Origin: JAZKAR01 sp040389065
GTDB lineage: Bacteria; Pseudomonadota; Gammaproteobacteria; Burkholderiales; Casimicrobiaceae
Direction of reading: 5' to 3'
Assembly: GCA_040389065.1 (NCBI GenBank)
Contig: JAZKAR010000015.1
Location: 47,106 to 111,105, forward strand
DNA: 64,000 bases
Made by a program: the position numbers and the translations under genes. This document shows, in pieces, positions 7,651-15,415 of this stretch; position 1 is the first letter of the stretch, and every line of letters starts with the position of its first letter. Under the pieces are notes generated by a model. The model was given only the letters and a program-made list of their open reading frames with translations. It searched no databases and was not told where the DNA came from.

Positions 7651-10600
7651 GTGAGCATAACGCCTGCCATCGTATCTGAAATTGATCAGCTCGTGAACCA
7701 AGGCTATTTCAAAAAAGCTAAAGAGCGCCTTTCCCCCAAATTAAAAACAGAATCTAAAAATGCTTGGGTTCATTTTACGATGGGTACTATTCATCTTTTA
7801 GAAGGTGATTTATCAGTAGCGGAGCATTATTTAAAAAAAGCATTAGAAATTGACCCTTATTATATTTCTGCCTATAGTAATTTAGGTGTTGTTTATGCGC
7901 GTAAACAAGCACCTGCTGAAGAAATTATTCAAACGTTTAATAAAATACTAGAGATAAATCCATCTCATTACGCAACCCTGTTGAATTTAGGTAAATATTA
8001 TATTCAAATTGCTCGAGCGGCAGATGTTCATACTACGTTTAAAAAGCTTCGTGATTTAACACCTGAAACACCCGAACAGCGTGGGCATTATCTGTCTTGT
8101 ATTTTTGCATTGCGCTACCATGAAGAAATAATTGAAAATATTGGTAGGTTAAGAGAATGTAATTATGATGCTGCATTTTTCGATGTGGGAATTTTTCCTT
8201 TATTTTCCGCGATGCGGCAGTATTGCTTTTGGGAGGACTCCAAAAAACTGTTACCTACCATACTGCACAAGCTAGAGTATGAAAATAAAAACTTAGTGTT
8301 ATCGCCCTATATGGAAGTGAATATGGTGGCCTTAGCCATGCCTGAACTTCCTAATGATACTCTCTTAAGACTTCATAAATTGGCAGCAGCGGTTGCTAAA
8401 CGAGAAATGAAAGGCGCGCCCTATACGGAGTACCCTCAACTTTATCAGCCAGCAAAAAAGTGGAAAATAGGCATATTTTCTCCAGATTTTCGTAAACACA
8501 TTGTTGATGCGTACTTGCAAAATATTATTCGATCATTTAATAGACATGATTTTGAAATAATTTGTTATTCCAATACCAAATGTACAGATCATGTAACTGC
8601 CCAATATGCTTCAATTGTTGATGATTTTGTAGATGTTAATTATTTAACCGATCGTGAGCTTGCTGAGCGTATTTATAATGATGGCATTCATATTTTAATA
8701 CATGCCACGGTTTACTCGGTAGGCAGCAGAACAGAGTTTATATTTTATAATCCTGCACCCTTACAAATAATGTATTTAGGTTATCCTTTTACTTCGGGTA
8801 TTGAATCTATCGATTTTTTTATTTCAGATCATTATCTAAATGGCCCTGAAAATGCGCAGTATTTTGTTGAAAAACAATTATGCATGCCAGAGTCATTTAT
8901 TCGAGTTGATGATACGCAAGATCAGGTTATTACAAAGATTTTACCTGTTGAAAAAAATGGTTATATTAGTTTTGGCAGCTTAATACAACCTTATAAAATT
9001 AATGAGGCTGTTATTGCGTGTTGGGCTAACATTATGCGTGAAGTATCAGATTCCAAAATGATACTGAATAATCCAGGTTATCAAGCGGTTGCCTCTATTG
9101 ATAACATTTGTGCTGAATTTAAAAAATATGGTATTGAGCGCGAACGATTACAGTTTATTTGGGTAGCACACCCCGAAGGTAGTCATTTTCGTTATTACAA
9201 TACTATTGATATTGCGTTAGATGCATTCCCCATGACGGGGGGGGCAACCACAATGGATGCTTTATGGATGGGCGTGCCTGTTGTTACCTTAGTAGGAAAC
9301 GTTTTTCACGAACGTATTTCCTATTCAATGATTAAAAATGTGGGTTTGCCGCTTGATGACTGTATTGCTTTTTCTCATGAAGAGTATATTCAAAAGGCAA
9401 CTGATTTAGCGCATCATCCTGAAAAAATTGCCTATTATCGCCAGGCGATTCCTGCGTGCTTGAAAACGTCTGTATTGCGTGATGAAGTTAAATATACGCG
9501 CCAGTTTGAACAACTCTTATTAGAAGGGTGGGATCAAAAGTTCTCTCACCGGCCAGTTCAATCAGCAATAGTATCGACTCAGGCTTATCCATTGCCTAAA
9601 GGTTCAGTGCTTGTCACAGAAAATAATTTAAATGATGTGTTTAATTATGTTTTTCAAGAGCAGGGCGCATGGTATGAAGCAGAATGGAAGTTTTTACAGC
9701 AATTAGTTGCTGCTCTGGTGAAAGATGAAAAACGCTCTTTAACAATTTGGGATATTGGAGCAGGTGTCGGGCATTACGCTTTAGCTCTTGCCGAAAACGG
9801 AAGATACGTAGAGGATAGCTCTGATACGCCGCCTACCAGTAACGGAGTGTGGGTTGCTACCCAACAGCGTGTTGAAGCAGATTTAATTCGTGCTTCAATA
9901 GAATCAACCCAAGCCTCAACCCAAACCTCAACAATTAGCAATCACTTAGCGATACATATTGTGTATCAGGGTGAATATAAATTACGCCTTGATGAGCTAT
10001 ATTCGGCAACATTGGTTTCAGGCATTGATATTGTTCGCATCGGTAATGGCTTTGCAATATCTAAATTATTTAAGGAAGGCGAAGCTTTTTTTAATGATCA
10101 TCATCCTGTGATTATGTTTGAGCTAACGAGAACGCCTGAAGGAAAACCAGATCTGAGCTTTGCAGAAGATTTACGGCGCAGAGGCTATCAGTTATTTAAA
10201 CTTTTCCCGGGTATTCCTACACTAGCTCCTTATCTTGGGGCTTCTGAGTTAGATGAGTTCACAAGCAATTTGTTTGCATGTAAGCCTGCTTCTATTAAGA
10301 AATTACAGGTAATAGGCTATATCATAACCAGTATTCCAGAAGATATTGCACTGCCTTCAAAAGAGTTATCTTTGTGGCAACACTATGTAGAGAGCTTGCC
10401 TTATTTAACTTCATTTTTACCTGTCTGGGAAAAAAATGAAGTTAAACCTTCTCATTGGGAAGCTTATCAAGCGGTGCTAGATTTATATGCGCAAGCACGA
10501 GTATTAGGGCAAGCGGCTGAAATAAAAGTGGCGAGTTTGCAAGGGGCGTTAAATATTTCATTGCAATTGGCTCAACATGAGCTGCGTTTAAGCCGAGCTG

Positions 10601-10944
10601 TAACGTTGGTACGTATATTAGTTGATTTAGGTAAACGAGCAGATGCTGTGAATTTGCTTACTCATTTATGCACTAAGCTTGATGCAAGTGCGCCTATTAT
10701 AATCGATGAGCCTTTCGTGGCAATTTCTGATAGTTTAGCTCCCTGTTCAACGCTTGAGCAGCTAGGGCGCTTAGTATTTGCTGATTTATTGTATCAGCGT
10801 GAAAAATTACGTATGTTCTCAAGTTATTTTACAGGGGCTGAAATCCTGAATGTTTTGCAAGCAATTGAGTCGGCAGGCTTAGGTAATGCTTACTTACGTA
10901 AAAGACAGGAGTTAATTCGTGAGAGGTTTGCTTTAAACCAATAG
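7651..10944 (+). CDS. TPR / SPINDLY-type O-GlcNAc transferase (GT41) / FkbM methyltransferase fusion
   Basis: 1097 residues with a GTG start set by AAGGAG seven bases upstream. Order of domains: tetratricopeptide repeats (about residues 37-130, e.g. AWVHFTMGTIHLLEGD); a GT41 catalytic region (about 270-630) with KIGIFSPDFRKH, YLGYPFTSGIESIDFFI and DALWMGVPVVTLVGNVFHER; then an FkbM-like methyltransferase (about 690-850) with IWDIGAGVGHYALALA and HHPVIMFEL. A helical C-terminal tail of about 200 residues is unassigned. GT41 enzymes add sugar to Ser/Thr of proteins in the cytosol, and FkbM enzymes O-methylate sugars. One polypeptide could thus attach and cap a glycan. Surrounding sugar-nucleotide genes suggest donor supply. 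A glycan polymerase role is a less likely alternative. Confidence 0.85.
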   Translation: MSITPAIVSEIDQLVNQGYFKKAKERLSPKLKTESKNAWVHFTMGTIHLLEGDLSVAEHYLKKALEIDPYYISAYSNLGVVYARKQAPAEEIIQTFNKILEINPSHYATLLNLGKYYIQIARAADVHTTFKKLRDLTPETPEQRGHYLSCIFALRYHEEIIENIGRLRECNYDAAFFDVGIFPLFSAMRQYCFWEDSKKLLPTILHKLEYENKNLVLSPYMEVNMVALAMPELPNDTLLRLHKLAAAVAKREMKGAPYTEYPQLYQPAKKWKIGIFSPDFRKHIVDAYLQNIIRSFNRHDFEIICYSNTKCTDHVTAQYASIVDDFVDVNYLTDRELAERIYNDGIHILIHATVYSVGSRTEFIFYNPAPLQIMYLGYPFTSGIESIDFFISDHYLNGPENAQYFVEKQLCMPESFIRVDDTQDQVITKILPVEKNGYISFGSLIQPYKINEAVIACWANIMREVSDSKMILNNPGYQAVASIDNICAEFKKYGIERERLQFIWVAHPEGSHFRYYNTIDIALDAFPMTGGATTMDALWMGVPVVTLVGNVFHERISYSMIKNVGLPLDDCIAFSHEEYIQKATDLAHHPEKIAYYRQAIPACLKTSVLRDEVKYTRQFEQLLLEGWDQKFSHRPVQSAIVSTQAYPLPKGSVLVTENNLNDVFNYVFQEQGAWYEAEWKFLQQLVAALVKDEKRSLTIWDIGAGVGHYALALAENGRYVEDSSDTPPTSNGVWVATQQRVEADLIRASIESTQASTQTSTISNHLAIHIVYQGEYKLRLDELYSATLVSGIDIVRIGNGFAISKLFKEGEAFFNDHHPVIMFELTRTPEGKPDLSFAEDLRRRGYQLFKLFPGIPTLAPYLGASELDEFTSNLFACKPASIKKLQVIGYIITSIPEDIALPSKELSLWQHYVESLPYLTSFLPVWEKNEVKPSHWEAYQAVLDLYAQARVLGQAAEIKVASLQGALNISLQLAQHELRLSRAVTLVRILVDLGKRADAVNLLTHLCTKLDASAPIIIDEPFVAISDSLAPCSTLEQLGRLVFADLLYQREKLRMFSSYFTGAEILNVLQAIESAGLGNAYLRKRQELIRERFALNQ

Positions 10945-10979
10945 CACTTTTTTGCTTCGTTTCTATGTTGAAGGTTAAG

Positions 10980-11013
10980 TGCCTGCCTTAACGAACCCAG
11001 AGTAAGGCAGGCA
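10980..11013. terminator. Strong hairpin between convergent genes, terminator-like without a T tract
   Basis: TGCCTGCCTTA (10980-10990) and TAAGGCAGGCA (11003-11013) form a perfect 11-bp stem with a 12-base loop, 36 bases after the GT41 fusion stop. No clear T run follows on either strand, so termination is inferred from position only. Confidence 0.45.
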
Positions 11014-11036
11014 TAAAATATGCGCTAATGTTAGGT

Positions 11037-11134
11037 TTAGAAGTAACACAGTTGGGCTCTCTTAGCATGTTGGCATGCCGTACTGCGTGTAATATTTTTC
11101 ATGCCTTGAGAGAACTCAACTGCGTAACTTCTAA
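11037..11134 (+). mobile_element. Palindromic MITE-like element, copy 1
   Basis: 98 bases bounded by TTAGAAGTAACACAGTTGGG and CTCAACTGCGTAACTTCTAA, which are inverted copies of one another with a few mismatches. The core has GCCGTACTGCGTGTA like the other copies. It lies between two convergent genes. Confidence 0.8.
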
Positions 11135-11159
11135 AGTGTATAGATAAGAAATAGATAAT

Positions 11160-11930
11160 TTATTCATTTATTCTACGCAGCCAAGCGCTTGGCCAGTACG
11201 TAATGTTTTCGACTAAATCACTTTCATTAAAGGGCCAAATAGGCTGTTCAATAATAAACGCAGGATTTTCTGCCGCAAACGCTTCTGCGGCGGCAGATGG
11301 ATGATCATGTTTCCATTCAGGGTCGCCGCGCGGTACATCATAAAGATCTTGCATGGCTCCATCAGTGGCAACAATATAGGAACCTAAGCTAACCAAAGGG
11401 CTATAGGCCTTAAGTTCTTCCAGCACATGCTGTTTGGTATGGCATGAGTCTAAAATGATTAATACATGGTCATCAGGTTTAATATGAGCGTTTATCTGTT
11501 CTAACACCTCTGTTCCTACCGAGTTACCTTCTATTAAGGTGATATAAGAAGCAAGCTCATGGCTTTCAATAGCGGCTCGGTTATGAGGGCGAATTTCAAT
11601 GTCAACGCCAATAATACGTCCTTGCTCCATGGCTTTGCATAAGCTGGCATAAAAAATCAATGAGCCGCCGTGCGCGACCCCTGTTTCAATAATTAAGGTG
11701 GGTTTAATTCGGTAGATTACTTCCTGCATACGCAATATGTCTTCGGGTAGCTGAATGATTGGGCGACCCATCCAGCTAAAGGTATAAGAATACTTTTGAT
11801 TCCACCCTACTTTAAGCCAAAGTTTTGAGAGCATTTCAAAGGCTTCTGTACTGTATAACGGTATAGGCGTTTGCTTGCCATCTGTTTCATGAATTAGCAA
11901 TTGTGTTTCAGTATCAATATTAAATTTCAT
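11160..11930 (-). CDS. CmcI-family (cephalosporin hydroxylase-like) SAM methyltransferase
   Basis: About 256 residues from the ATG at 11930. An upstream in-frame ATG at 11987 adds an unlikely extension, and AGGCG precedes the chosen start. IIETGVAHGGSLIFYASL is the SAM-binding loop, IGVDIEIRPHNR holds the acidic ribose contact, and LIILDSCHTKQHV with VATDGAMQDL completes the CmcI/rhamnosyl O-methyltransferase fold. Despite the family name, members characterised in glycan clusters are O-methyltransferases on sugars. Its place next to the GT41/FkbM fusion, in convergent orientation, suggests methylation of the same surface or protein glycan. Confidence 0.82.
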   Translation of the reverse strand: MKFNIDTETQLLIHETDGKQTPIPLYSTEAFEMLSKLWLKVGWNQKYSYTFSWMGRPIIQLPEDILRMQEVIYRIKPTLIIETGVAHGGSLIFYASLCKAMEQGRIIGVDIEIRPHNRAAIESHELASYITLIEGNSVGTEVLEQINAHIKPDDHVLIILDSCHTKQHVLEELKAYSPLVSLGSYIVATDGAMQDLYDVPRGDPEWKHDHPSAAAEAFAAENPAFIIEQPIWPFNESDLVENITYWPSAWLRRINE

Positions 11931-12096
11931 GGAGCATCGCCTGGAAAATATTGAGAAAGTATTATAGGTGGTCTTTATAAGCTTCAAGTCAAGAAATAGG
12001 GTGACAATTTACCTTATTGTTAGCTTTAAAGGTAGAAACACTAGCGTAGCCTTAGCGGGTTTAGTATGCTAACCCCTGAATGAATAAAAAATATAC

Positions 12097-12201
12097 TTAG
12101 AAGTTACTCAGTTAGGTAGTTTCGGCATATTTGCAACTAGTCGTACTCTGTGTGCTTTCTGCATTGCCATGCTTAGAGTGAACTAATTGCATAACTTCTA
12201 A
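12097..12201 (+). mobile_element. Palindromic MITE-like element, copy 2
   Basis: 105 bases from TTAGAAGTTACTCAGTTAGG to CTAATTGCATAACTTCTAA, with the family core GCAACTAGTCGTACTCTGTG and CTGCATTGCCATGCTTAGAG. It ends 20 bases before the SDR start codon, so it forms that gene's leader region. Confidence 0.85.
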
Positions 12202-12220
12202 TACTTTCGGAGTGGTTTGG

Positions 12221-12931
12221 ATGTCACAACGCATTATTCTTATTACTGGCGCAAGCGGAGCCTTGGGGCGGGCAATTGCTTTGCAATTAGCTGAAACTGA
12301 AAAAGCAACCTTGATTTTACAAGGCCGTGATCAAAATAAACTAAATGCAGTTTACGATGCGGTAGTTGCGACAGGTGCGCCTGAGCCAATGCTATTACCG
12401 GCTGACTGGCGAGGGTGCCATGAAAAAGAAGCGAATGAGTTTGCAGGCGCAATCGGGCGCGAATGGGGGCGTTTAGATGCGTTAATTCATACGGCAGCAC
12501 CACACCCTACGCTAGCGCCTATTACTTCTATGAATCAACAAGATTTAGGCATGCATTTGCAAACCCAATTAGTGTTCCCTTGGTTATTAACGCGGGCGCT
12601 TCAGTTCTGTTTAAAAGTATCGTTTAGACCGCGTATTATTTTTACGCTTGATAGCTATGCGCTACCGCCTAAAACATTTTTTGGAAGTTATGGAATTGCA
12701 AAAGCGGCACTAAAAGGGTTGGTTGAAGCCTTAGTGGAAGAGTGGTCAGGTTGGGAAAACTTCCGTGTTTATGGTGTGGTTCCAGGCCCTATGGATAGCC
12801 CAATAAGAAAAACAACACACCCGGGCGAACAACGGAATCAACATCCGACTCCTGAAAAAATAGCCAAGCTTTACCTTCAATTGCTTGAGGTAAACGGCCT
12901 TATTCAACCGAGCGGAATTATTAGAGTTTAA
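12221..12931 (+). CDS. SDR-family NAD(P)-dependent oxidoreductase (YciK-like)
   Basis: About 236 residues. ILITGASGALGRAIA is the nucleotide-binding GxxxGxG loop, HTAAPHP corresponds to the NAG-type motif, and SYGIAKAALKG holds the catalytic YxxxK; PGPMDSPIR follows as usual. The size and order of motifs fit classical short-chain dehydrogenases and resemble YciK. The substrate is unknown. Start: ATG at 12221 with GGAG (12209-12212) eight bases upstream, preferred over the in-frame GTG at 12212. The gene stands alone, flanked on both sides by copies of the palindromic element. Confidence 0.85.
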   Translation: MSQRIILITGASGALGRAIALQLAETEKATLILQGRDQNKLNAVYDAVVATGAPEPMLLPADWRGCHEKEANEFAGAIGREWGRLDALIHTAAPHPTLAPITSMNQQDLGMHLQTQLVFPWLLTRALQFCLKVSFRPRIIFTLDSYALPPKTFFGSYGIAKAALKGLVEALVEEWSGWENFRVYGVVPGPMDSPIRKTTHPGEQRNQHPTPEKIAKLYLQLLEVNGLIQPSGIIRV

Positions 12932-12936
12932 TGACA

Positions 12937-13044
12937 GGAGGTGGTTACGCAATAGGTGTTTTAGGCCGCATTGGCTCTGCGTACTGTCTGCGTTGCCATG
13001 CGGGGCATCCCATGTTTGATAGAGCACAAATGCGTAACTTTTAA
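12937..13044 (+). mobile_element. Palindromic MITE-like element, copy 3 (left end degraded)
   Basis: The right end ATGCGTAACTTTTAA and the core GCGTACTGTCTGCGTTGCC with TGCGGGGCATCCCATG match the long subtype at 24036. The left end survives only as GGTTACGCAATAG. It lies just after the SDR stop, at the 3' side of mutL. Confidence 0.7.
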
Positions 13045-13082
13045 TAGGTTAAGCTAAAGTGCGTTGGAGTTACCCAGTGCTA

Positions 13083-13118
13083 AACAATGGATAGATACAA
13101 TTGGTACCTATCATTGTT
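13083..13118 (-). terminator. Possible weak terminator of mutL
   Basis: On the minus strand, AACAATGATAG pairs with CTATCCATTGTT (one bulged base) three bases after the mutL stop, followed by only a short TTT. The T tract is poor, so this is a tentative call. Confidence 0.4.
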
Positions 13119-13121
13119 ATG

Positions 13122-15146
13122 TTACTCGCCTCGCTTAAAGAGCTTATCTAAATCTTGAATTGACCACTGATACCACGTAGGGCGGCCGTGATTACATTGG
13201 TTACTGCGTTCAGTAAGTTCCATATCACGTAATAGTGCATTCATTTCAGGCAGGCTGAGGCGGTGATTCGCACGAACCGCGCGGTGGCATGCCATAGTCG
13301 ATAAAACCTCATCTAACTTCTGCATCACTGCTTCAGTGGAGCCATAATGGTCTAGCTGTGTGAGCAATGCTCCAATCCACATCACTGGGTCAAGCGATGT
13401 ACATAAAACTGGCAGGCTGTTTACACGTAACAGTTGCTGTTCTTCTTCCACTGAGCATTCAAGGCCTAGCTGTTGTAATAGCGGGTGATACTCTGTAGCT
13501 GCGCTAAGTTGCAGCGGGGAGAGCGACAAGCGTAAGGGTATTAATAAGGCTTGTGAAGCTAAGGGCAACTGATGTGCGCTGGTTTTCAATTTTTCATACA
13601 GAATGCGCTCATGAGCAGCGTGCATATCAACAATAATTAACCCGTGCTCATTTTGCGCCAGAATATAAAGCCCATGCAGCTGTGCAATTGCAGTGCCTAG
13701 CGGATGAGATGCCGTAAAAGAAGAGGGCAGCGGTAGAGGATTATTGGGTGAAAACGCAGGGGCGAAATGTTCAGCGGTAGGCGCTGGCTCATAAGATTTT
13801 TGTTGCGAGGGTGAAGATGTTGAATACGTGACTGGTGATGAGTCTTTAGCCTCAAAGTGAGGCGCAGGGCTATTCGTATAGGGCTTTGAATAATTGTGCG
13901 AACGCGGCTGTGAATGATGCTGCCCCCAGTCTGATAATAAAGAGTGTTGCGTGCCAGAGGCATAATTAGGTGTTGGCTGAGCGCTCGATGTTTGGGTAAG
14001 AGCTTCTCCCAGTGCACTGCTTGATCGTAAGTGAGGCATTGCCTCAGTGTTTATAGAAGGTGTATGTGAAGGGGCAGAGGGTGAGGAGTGTATTGTTGTT
14101 GATGAGGATGAGGTAGTCATTGCATTAACCGGCGGCGTAAAATGGCTATGAGCCGAAGTTGGGCGTGTTTGTGCTAAAACATGCTTCAGACTTTGCCGTA
14201 TAAATCCGAATACTGCATTTCGTTCACGAAAGCGAACTTCGGTTTTAGTAGGGTGAGCATTCACATCTACTGTATCGGTAGGCAATGTAAGCCACAGCAC
14301 ATAGCTGGGTTGTAAATCATGTTTTAATACATCGCGATACGCTTCTTTAATGGCGTGATTAATTAAACGATCTTTAACGCATCGCTGATTTACATAAAAG
14401 AAGCTCGCTTCTTGAGTATGGGAAGAAGAATGAGGTGCTGCTATCCAGCCAAATAACCTGGGTAAAGTAGCTTCTCCCGTATCAACTCCTAAAGCATCGA
14501 CCGAAAGAGATTCTATGAGGGTATGAATACGTTCAAGAGGCGCATGGCTCGCCAGACGTTGAATCATTTTTTGATTATGGCTTAACTTAAACCCTACGTG
14601 GGGATGCGAAAGCGCTAAGCGTTTAAAGGTATCAAGGCAGTGCGCCCATTCGGTTGCATCAGAGCGTAAAAATTTACGGCGGGCAGGCGTATTAAAGTAC
14701 ATTTCGTTAGCGATAACGCATGTGCCGGTGGTGAGAGGGGCGGGTAGCAGAGTAGAGGAATGCCCGCCTTCGCAGTCAATTCTCCAGCCATGCTGCGCAT
14801 CAATAGTGCGAGAGATCAGGCTAAGCCGTGAGATAGAAGCTAATGAGGCTAACGCCTCACCACGAAAACCTAGGGTATGGAGTTGATCAAGGTCTTCGAG
14901 TGTACAAAGCTTACTGGTTGCATGGCGGCTGAGCGCCAGTTCGAGTTCATCTTGAGGAATGCCGGAGCCATTATCTTGAATACGTAAAAGTTGTTTTCCG
15001 CCGCATTCAAGTTCAATATCAATTTGGGTAGACCCCGCATCTATACTATTTTCAATTAATTCTTTAAGAGCCGCAGCAGGGCGTTCAATCACCTCGCCAG
15101 CGGCGATCTGGTTGATAATATGGTCGGGAAGGCGTTGAATGGGCAT
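13122..15146 (-). CDS. mutL: DNA mismatch repair protein MutL with endonuclease motif
   Basis: 674 residues from the ATG at 15146 (MPIQRLPDHIINQIAAGEV). The GHKL ATPase N-terminus has ELIENSIDAGS, IQDNGSGIP and GFRGEALASL. A Ser/Thr/His/Pro-rich linker of about 130 residues (about 330-460) joins it to the dimerisation domain. There DMHAAHERILYE fits the DQHA(X)2E(X)4E metal-binding endonuclease motif, and ACHRAVRA and CNHGRPT supply the other metal-site segments. This kind of MutL nicks DNA itself and is expected where MutH is absent. The linker explains the length above the roughly 615-residue E. coli protein. An in-frame ATG at 15185 would add 13 non-conserved residues. Confidence 0.95.
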   Translation of the reverse strand: MPIQRLPDHIINQIAAGEVIERPAAALKELIENSIDAGSTQIDIELECGGKQLLRIQDNGSGIPQDELELALSRHATSKLCTLEDLDQLHTLGFRGEALASLASISRLSLISRTIDAQHGWRIDCEGGHSSTLLPAPLTTGTCVIANEMYFNTPARRKFLRSDATEWAHCLDTFKRLALSHPHVGFKLSHNQKMIQRLASHAPLERIHTLIESLSVDALGVDTGEATLPRLFGWIAAPHSSSHTQEASFFYVNQRCVKDRLINHAIKEAYRDVLKHDLQPSYVLWLTLPTDTVDVNAHPTKTEVRFRERNAVFGFIRQSLKHVLAQTRPTSAHSHFTPPVNAMTTSSSSTTIHSSPSAPSHTPSINTEAMPHLRSSSALGEALTQTSSAQPTPNYASGTQHSLLSDWGQHHSQPRSHNYSKPYTNSPAPHFEAKDSSPVTYSTSSPSQQKSYEPAPTAEHFAPAFSPNNPLPLPSSFTASHPLGTAIAQLHGLYILAQNEHGLIIVDMHAAHERILYEKLKTSAHQLPLASQALLIPLRLSLSPLQLSAATEYHPLLQQLGLECSVEEEQQLLRVNSLPVLCTSLDPVMWIGALLTQLDHYGSTEAVMQKLDEVLSTMACHRAVRANHRLSLPEMNALLRDMELTERSNQCNHGRPTWYQWSIQDLDKLFKRGE

Positions 15147-15262
15147 TATGCGGAGTGCTCTAAAAATTAGAGCATTATCATACACTGGCTAAAGGGGGAT
15201 AATCTAGCGACATCATGCAGATGTTTATTTAATTTACACGATTATGCTAAGTGCTTATAGTG

Positions 15263-15382
15263 TTAGAAGTTAAGCTGTTGAGTTGACTTAAGACAGTGCT
15301 AAGCAGTGCAATACATACACATACAAGCAGTATGGCAAGTTGCCAGCAACGTTGAAAAAGAGCTTAATTGCGTAACTTCTAA
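15263..15382 (-). mobile_element. Palindromic MITE-like element, copy 4 (inverted)
   Basis: 120 bases between TTAGAAGTTAAGCTGTTGAG and GCTTAATTGCGTAACTTCTAA. The core reads GCAATACATACACATACAAG then CAGTATGGCAAGTTGCC, the reverse complement of the usual core, so this copy is in the opposite orientation. It lies in the divergent/upstream region of mutL. Confidence 0.8.
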
Positions 15383-15415
15383 TAATGGTGGGTTGAGCTG
15401 AAGTTAAGCTGCTAT

